Positions 59,324 to 64,000 of a stretch of DNA of 64,000 bases are shown here, one piece after another. The notes under the pieces were generated by a model, which made no database searches, was not told the DNA's origin, and saw nothing but the letters and a program-made list of their open reading frames with translations. Source of the DNA: JANNUT01 sp046331425 (GTDB lineage Bacteria > Acidobacteriota > Polarisedimenticolia > J045); NCBI GenBank assembly GCA_046331425.1, contig JAXLQU010000001.1, positions 124,001 through 188,000 of the forward strand, read 5' to 3'. Made by a program: the position numbers and the translations under genes. The stretch's first letter is position 1. The number at the start of each line of letters is the position of its first letter.

Positions 59324-60067
59324 ATGCGCATAGACCTGAGGGTGGCTTGGACAGTGGCGGTATTGGCCGGTTGGTTGAGTGTCGAAGCAGCCACCAAATC
59401 GCAGCCCGCTGCTGCGCCGCAGCTTCGCCCTCGGGCCTGGATGGGTGTGTCGCTGGACCTGCCCGAGGTGAACGACTCACGCCAGGCAGCGATCGATGCG
59501 GGAGAGCCGCTCGGAGTCTTGATCACCGGTGTCGTGAAAGACAGCCCTGCCGATCAAGCTGGACTCCGCGCTGGCGACGTCGTGCTGCGGATGCGAGGCG
59601 AACCGCTCAGCGGCCCCAAGCCGTTGATGGCCCGTATCGCTCAAACCGAACCCGACGAATGGATCGACTTGGAGGTGCTGCGTCGCGGTTCATTGCGCCG
59701 CATTTCCACGCACCTGACGTTGCGACCCGAACGCGAATCGGCCTGGGTGTTCAAGCAAGGGTTCATCGGTGTCGTCGGCGTGGAGGTGCCCACTCAACTG
59801 CGCGCCTATTGGGGCGCGCGCGAGGAGGAGGGGATCTTGGTCGGTGAGGTTACCGAACGCAGCCCGGCCGAGATCGGCGGAATGCTCCCCGGCGATCTGA
59901 TCTTGCAGGTCGACGGCGCGCCGGTGAGTACCGGTCAGGAACTCGAGCGACGAATCCAACTGGGAGGGGTTGGCAACGAGATCGATGTGCTGGTCAGTCG
60001 TCAGGGACTCAAGCTCACGCTCTCGATCGAGGTTCAAGAACAGCCCGAGGAGCAGGGGGAGCGATAA
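59324..60067 (+). CDS. Exported protein with two PDZ domains
   Basis: 247 aa from ATG 59324 (GGAGG upstream). Signal peptide (RVAWTVAVLAGWLSVEA), then two PDZ domains of the DegP/HtrA type: about 70-155 (GVLITGVVKDSPADQAGLRA, GDVVLRMRGEPLSG) and about 165-240 (EGILVGEVTERSPAEIGGML, GDLILQVDGAPVSTGQ). No trypsin-like domain is present, so it is not a DegP protease. It may bind C-termini of envelope proteins or regulate a protease; the divergent subtilase is a candidate partner by position. A short acidic tail ends it. Confidence 0.9.
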   Translation: MRIDLRVAWTVAVLAGWLSVEAATKSQPAAAPQLRPRAWMGVSLDLPEVNDSRQAAIDAGEPLGVLITGVVKDSPADQAGLRAGDVVLRMRGEPLSGPKPLMARIAQTEPDEWIDLEVLRRGSLRRISTHLTLRPERESAWVFKQGFIGVVGVEVPTQLRAYWGAREEEGILVGEVTERSPAEIGGMLPGDLILQVDGAPVSTGQELERRIQLGGVGNEIDVLVSRQGLKLTLSIEVQEQPEEQGER

Positions 60068-60073
60068 GAGCTG

Positions 60074-60101
60074 GCGAGAGCCGCGTTGAAGCGACTCTCG
60101 C
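60074..60101. terminator. Hairpin between convergent PDZ and aceE genes
   Basis: GCGAGAG and CTCTCGC arms around a 14-base loop, in the 45-bp gap between two convergent genes. No T-run, so weak; it might act on both strands. Confidence 0.4.
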
Positions 60102-60112
60102 GCACGCGAGCT

Positions 60113-62815
60113 CTAGGCCTTCACCGTTCCCGGCTGCACTTCCAGGGTCGACGGCTCCAGCGCGTCGGCATCTATTTTCAGATCGATGATCGCCTGTCGA
60201 ACGGTGGCGGCCGGCAGCTTGCCTTCATCGGACAGCGCAGCGAGCACCGCGACGGCAATGTGCGCCGCATCGACCTCGAAGAATCGCCGCAACGCTTCGC
60301 GGGTGTCCGATCGTCCGAAGCCGTCGGTACCCAGCGGGACGAAGCGACGGTTCATGAATCGCCCGATCATGTCGGGCACCGCTTTGATGAAGTCGCTGGC
60401 GGCAACGACCGGGCCCTCGACATTCTCGAGTATCGAATCGAGGTATGAACGACGCTTGGTCTCGCCCGGATGCAACCGGTTCCAGCGCTCCACCTGCAAG
60501 CAGTCGCGGCGCAGTTCAACGTAACTGGTAGCCGACCAGACATCGGCTGCGACGTCGTACCGCGCCAAGATCTCCTGAGCCGCCAAGGCCTGCATCAAGA
60601 TCGTGCCGGAGCCGAAGATCTGCGCACGATGCGCCTTGCGCTCCGTCGCGGTGCGAAGGCGATAGAGCCCCTTGAGAATTCCCTCGCGTGCCCCCGCCGG
60701 CTCGGCCGGCATGCTGTAGTTCTCGTTGTACAGCGTGAGGTAGTAAAAGACGTCCTCGTTGTTGGTGTACATCCGTCGCAAGCCGTCTTCCATCACCGTT
60801 GCGACCTCGTATGCAAACGCCAGGTCGTACGAAAGGCAGCTCGGAACGGTGGAACTGAGCACCAGCGAGTGGCCGTCTTCGTGTTGCAGTCCCTCACCGT
60901 TGAGTGTGGTTCGTCCTGCCGTCGCGCCGAGCAAGAAGCCACGGCCGCGCGAATCGGCGAAGGCCCAGATCAGGTCGCCGACGCGTTGAAACCCGAACAT
61001 CGAATAGAAGACAAACAGCGGAATCATCGGGACCTTGTGCGATGCGTACGAGGTGCCGGCGGCGGTGAAGCTGGCCATGGCGCCCGCCTCGGTGATCCCT
61101 TCCTCCAGAATTTGGCCGGTTTCGCTTTCGCGGTAGCTGATCAAAAACTCGGCGTCGACCGGTGTGTACTGTTGGCCATGCGGATCGTAGATCTTGAATT
61201 CGCTGAATAGCGGATCCATTCCGAACGTGCGCGCTTCGTCCGGGACGATCGGCACCACTCGCGGGCCGAGATGCTCATCCTTCAACAGCTTCCGCACCAT
61301 GCGCGCGAACGCCATGGTGGTGGAGGCTTGAAGTTTTTCGCCGGTTCCCTTGCGGAACTCATCGAACAGAGTCGGCTGCGCCGGCGCCAACACCTGCGAG
61401 ACCACGCGACGCTTCGGCAGCGAACCGCCCAACTGGCGCCGACGATCGAGCATGTACTGCACTTCGTCGCTGTCCATTCCGGGGTGATAGAACGGTGCTT
61501 CCGAGAGCTTCTCGTCGGGGATCGGCAGTTCGAGCCGATCGCGAAACGCACGCAACTCGATCTCCGACAGCTTCTTGACCTGATGCGCAACGTTGCGGCC
61601 CTCGACCGATCCCGCCAAGGTCCAGCCCTTGACCGTCTGGGCCAAGATCACCGTTGGGACGCCTTCGGTTTCGGTCGCCTGTCGGTAGGCGGCGTAGATC
61701 TTGCGGTAGTCGTGACCGCCGCGTCGCAAACGGATCAACTGATCGTCGCTCAGATGCGCCACCAACTGAGCCAAGCGCGGATCGGAACCGAAGAAATGCT
61801 CGCGGATGTAGCCGCCGGTCTCGACCGTGAACCGTTGCCAGTCGCCGTCGACCGTCTCGTTCATCTTCTCGACCAGGACGCCGTCGACATCCTGCGACAA
61901 GAGCTCGTCCCACTCGCGGCCCCAAAGAACCTTCAGTACGTTCCAGCCGGCGCCGCGGAAGTGCGCCTCGAGTTCTTGAATGATTTTTCCGTTGCCCCGC
62001 ACCGGACCGTCGAGCCGCTGCAAGTTGCAGTTGACCACGAAGATCAAGTTGTCCAAGCCGCAGCGCGCCGCGAGCGAGAGCGCTCCCAACGCTTCCGGTT
62101 CATCGCACTCGCCATCTCCCAAGAAGGCCCAGACTTTGGTGCGCGCCGTGTCAGCCAAACCATGCGCCTGCAGGTAGCGGTTGAAACGCGCTTGATAGAC
62201 AGCGTTGATCGGGCCCAAGCCCATCGAGACTGTGGGGTACTCCCAAAACTCAGGCATCAGGCGCGGATGTGGATAACTCGACAGCCCGCGGCCGGAGACC
62301 TCGCGCCGGAAGTGATCGAGTTGCGAGGCTGTCAGCCGGCCTTCCAAGAAAGCGCGCGCATAGATGCCGGGAGACGCGTGACCTTGAAAGAAGATCTGGT
62401 CGCCCGATCCACCGCCGTCCTTGCCGCGGAAGAAATGGTTGAAACCTACCTCGTACAACGAGGCGGCCGAAGCATAGGTCGCGAGATGACCACCCAGCCC
62501 TTCGTAGTTGAGGTTGGCGCGCGTCACCATCACGGCGGCGTTCCAGCGAATCAAGCGCCGGATCCGACGCTCCATCGTCTCGTCGCCTGGAAACGGCGGC
62601 TCTTGCTCAGGGCTAATGGTGTTGATGTAACGCGTCTGCGTGGTGGGGGGCAGACCCAAGTTGAGCATGCGCGCCCGCTTGAGCAGCTTGTAGATCAAGT
62701 ACTGAGCTCGCAATCGACCGCCGCGGTGGACGACATCGTCCAAAGAGTCGATCCACTCCCGCGTCTCGAGCTCATCGCTATCGGGCAACTGGTGTTTGAA
62801 CTGTTCGAAGATCAT
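60113..62815 (-). CDS. aceE: Pyruvate dehydrogenase E1 component (homodimeric type)
   Basis: 900 aa, the length of homodimeric E1 subunits (about 890). Decarboxylates pyruvate with thiamine diphosphate and passes the acetyl group to the E2 lipoyl domain. TPP/Mg motif: AFLGDGECDEPEALGAL, about 30 residues before FVVNCNLQRLDGPVRG. N-terminal INTISPEQEPPFPGDETMER, HASPGIYARAFLEGRL and C-terminal YYLTLYNENYSMPA are characteristic. aceF and lpd genes are not next to it; only a TPR gene lies upstream on the same strand, so the complex is encoded at several loci. Confidence 0.96.
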   Translation of the reverse strand: MIFEQFKHQLPDSDELETREWIDSLDDVVHRGGRLRAQYLIYKLLKRARMLNLGLPPTTQTRYINTISPEQEPPFPGDETMERRIRRLIRWNAAVMVTRANLNYEGLGGHLATYASAASLYEVGFNHFFRGKDGGGSGDQIFFQGHASPGIYARAFLEGRLTASQLDHFRREVSGRGLSSYPHPRLMPEFWEYPTVSMGLGPINAVYQARFNRYLQAHGLADTARTKVWAFLGDGECDEPEALGALSLAARCGLDNLIFVVNCNLQRLDGPVRGNGKIIQELEAHFRGAGWNVLKVLWGREWDELLSQDVDGVLVEKMNETVDGDWQRFTVETGGYIREHFFGSDPRLAQLVAHLSDDQLIRLRRGGHDYRKIYAAYRQATETEGVPTVILAQTVKGWTLAGSVEGRNVAHQVKKLSEIELRAFRDRLELPIPDEKLSEAPFYHPGMDSDEVQYMLDRRRQLGGSLPKRRVVSQVLAPAQPTLFDEFRKGTGEKLQASTTMAFARMVRKLLKDEHLGPRVVPIVPDEARTFGMDPLFSEFKIYDPHGQQYTPVDAEFLISYRESETGQILEEGITEAGAMASFTAAGTSYASHKVPMIPLFVFYSMFGFQRVGDLIWAFADSRGRGFLLGATAGRTTLNGEGLQHEDGHSLVLSSTVPSCLSYDLAFAYEVATVMEDGLRRMYTNNEDVFYYLTLYNENYSMPAEPAGAREGILKGLYRLRTATERKAHRAQIFGSGTILMQALAAQEILARYDVAADVWSATSYVELRRDCLQVERWNRLHPGETKRRSYLDSILENVEGPVVAASDFIKAVPDMIGRFMNRRFVPLGTDGFGRSDTREALRRFFEVDAAHIAVAVLAALSDEGKLPAATVRQAIIDLKIDADALEPSTLEVQPGTVKA

Positions 62816-62920
62816 CCGTCAGGCCTCGTGGGTGAGATCGGACCTTGGCAACGATCCGAAGCCGGGAGGTTAGGACGAAACCGCCGGACAGTCACCTGAA
62901 CCGGCGACCCGGTCGATCGA

Positions 62921-63967
62921 TCAGGCTGTGGGAAACGGCGGTTGCCGCTCGGCCCGCTCCTGCAAATCGAGGGCTCGACGCCACAACTCGCGCAACGACC
63001 GCTCATCGCCGGCACGGCGCAGCAACCCCGAAAGATTGGAGACGACGGCATCGACGGTGGGGCAGTGAGCGGTGGGCGCGCGCTCGAGTCGCGTGAGTGC
63101 GCGATCGAAGATCGTGCGAGCTCCGTCGTCATCGCCCCCCTTGGCTGTAAGAATCGCCAACTGATTCAGGCGCGCCATGACGGCGGGGTGGTGCAATCCC
63201 AACAGCTTTTCTTCCAACTTCACCAGCCGCACCACATAACCCTGCGCCGTTTCGAACAGCCCTTCCTTGGAGGAGAGGGTGGCGAGTTGTTCGAGTGGTT
63301 CGACCAGGTTGGGATCGTGTGGCCCGAAGACTCGATCACGCGTCTCGACGATCGCTTCGAACAGCTCGCGCGCTGCGGTCGGTGAACCGCTGCGCTCCAT
63401 CAGCGTTGCCAGCCGTGTGAGCGTCTTCAATGTGCGCGGGTGGTCCGGTCCAAACGCCTTGACCTCGAGCGTTGCAGACTCCTCGATGGCGCCGCGCGCC
63501 CGGCGATCATCGCCCGCTTCGGCATAAGCCTCGGCCAGTCGGTGCCACGCAGCGGAAAGCTTCGGCGGATCGGCGTCGGTAAGCGCGTAGAGCAGTTCCA
63601 ATGCCTTCTCCGCGTAGTTGGCCGCCGCGGCTGCATTCCCCAATGACAGGGCAACCTGCGCGAGCAGGTCGAGCAAGGCAACCGTGTCTTGTACGTACCG
63701 AGGGCCGGTGTTGTAGATGCGAAGGGCGCGGTGCAGCACCCGTTGCGCTTCACTCACCTTGCCGATGTGGAAGAGGATGGTGCCCAACCGCCGATGAGCA
63801 TCGGCCATGGCTGGGTCTTGCAGGCCGGCAACGCGGCGAGTCGCACGCAATGCACGCCGCGCGACCGGTTCGGCCAGCGCGAACTGTCCCCGCGCGCTCA
63901 GGTCGTCGGATCGTCGGGCTAGGCGGTGCGCATCGTCGGGCAACGCCATTTCAGTTTCTTGGCTCAT
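62921..63967 (-). CDS. Cytosolic TPR-repeat protein
   Basis: 348 aa of kinesin-light-chain-type TPRs, about 42 residues each: AMADAHRRLGTILFHIGKVS, LLDLLAQVALSLGNAAAAAN, TLKTLTRLATLMERSGSPTA, LVEPLEQLATLSSKEGLFET, VMARLNQLAILTAKGGDDD. No signal or membrane segment. Start ATG 63967 (MSQETE) is chosen; a GTG at 63994 is also in frame and no strong ribosome site decides. It lies 105 bases upstream of aceE on the same strand. Probably a protein-interaction scaffold; the partner is unknown. Confidence 0.82.
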   Translation of the reverse strand: MSQETEMALPDDAHRLARRSDDLSARGQFALAEPVARRALRATRRVAGLQDPAMADAHRRLGTILFHIGKVSEAQRVLHRALRIYNTGPRYVQDTVALLDLLAQVALSLGNAAAAANYAEKALELLYALTDADPPKLSAAWHRLAEAYAEAGDDRRARGAIEESATLEVKAFGPDHPRTLKTLTRLATLMERSGSPTAARELFEAIVETRDRVFGPHDPNLVEPLEQLATLSSKEGLFETAQGYVVRLVKLEEKLLGLHHPAVMARLNQLAILTAKGGDDDGARTIFDRALTRLERAPTAHCPTVDAVVSNLSGLLRRAGDERSLRELWRRALDLQERAERQPPFPTA

Positions 63968-64000
63968 CAACGCGAGGAGAGTAACGCAGTTCACGCAAAT

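Noticed and set aside
61271..62899. 542-codon open frame on the plus strand
   Set aside because: Antisense to aceE, an unmistakable full-length gene; no motif or ribosome site supports it.
1..64000. CRISPR arrays, insertion sequences, prophage genes or rRNA
   Set aside because: I saw no regularly spaced direct repeats, transposase or integrase, phage structural genes, or rRNA-like stretches in the window.

Overview
The window comes from a GC-rich Gram-negative bacterium. The Gram-negative call rests on a class A penicillin-binding protein, many lipoproteins, a SurA-like periplasmic foldase and a possible outer-membrane barrel remnant. Several features recall Acidobacteriota or neighbouring deep lineages: a very large exported protein built from carboxypeptidase-regulatory repeats, a subtilase with a Cys-rich tail, many TPR lipoproteins and exported proteins, and Ser/Thr kinases with PEGA domains. 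No taxonomic marker in the window settles the question. Gene density is high and many neighbours are joined by ATGA overlaps.

Layout. 0-2.9 kb: 3' part of a class A PBP, a GspG-like pseudopilin and a small Cys/His protein. 2.9-10.3 kb (minus): glycogen phosphorylase, then the central glycolysis operon gap-pgk-tpiA-secG ending in tRNA-Leu(GAG) and a terminator, then a HEAT-repeat protein. 10.6-17.0 kb (plus): a lipoprotein carrying a GspG-type C-terminus, a DUF192 lipoprotein, an unknown exported protein, an isolated nuoM, and an ATP synthase F0 operon (atpZ-like, atpI-like, atpB, atpE, atpF) that ends in a terminator with no F1 genes. 17.2-27.2 kb: a signalling region with a B3/B4-domain gene, a membrane Ser/Thr kinase, two exported-protein genes broken by many frame changes, a PAS-HisKA protein with no ATPase domain, an NtrC-type regulator with an altered GAFTGA loop, two small proteins, and a second histidine-kinase-like protein with a decayed ATPase domain. 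27.2-31.6 kb: CPBP protease, small membrane protein, tRNA-Sec (selC), an AT-richer gene-free stretch, an RRM RNA-binding protein and an exported nuclease.

31.5-38.7 kb (minus): TPR protein, small exported protein, and the MoxR / transglutaminase / DUF58 cluster. 38.8-41.2 kb: SurA-like PPIase lipoprotein, retropepsin-like lipoprotein and a doubtful small ORF. 41.1-46.4 kb (minus): a TPR protein with a CHAT-like but apparently inactive C-terminus, a FabH-type ketosynthase, and an isolated topoisomerase VI subunit A. 46.5-53.0 kb (plus): a SpoIIE-type phosphatase coupled to a LytS-type kinase and LytTR regulator, a polymer-forming (bactofilin-like) membrane protein and an ABC-F ATPase. 53.0-64 kb: the giant repeat protein, a subtilisin-like protease, a two-PDZ protein, pyruvate dehydrogenase E1 (AceE) and a TPR protein.

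Most of the window is housekeeping metabolism, energy conservation and envelope biology. The most unusual parts are the 17.9-27.2 kb signalling region, the orphan Top6A, the selC locus, the apparently dead CHAT protein, and the GspG-domain lipoprotein.
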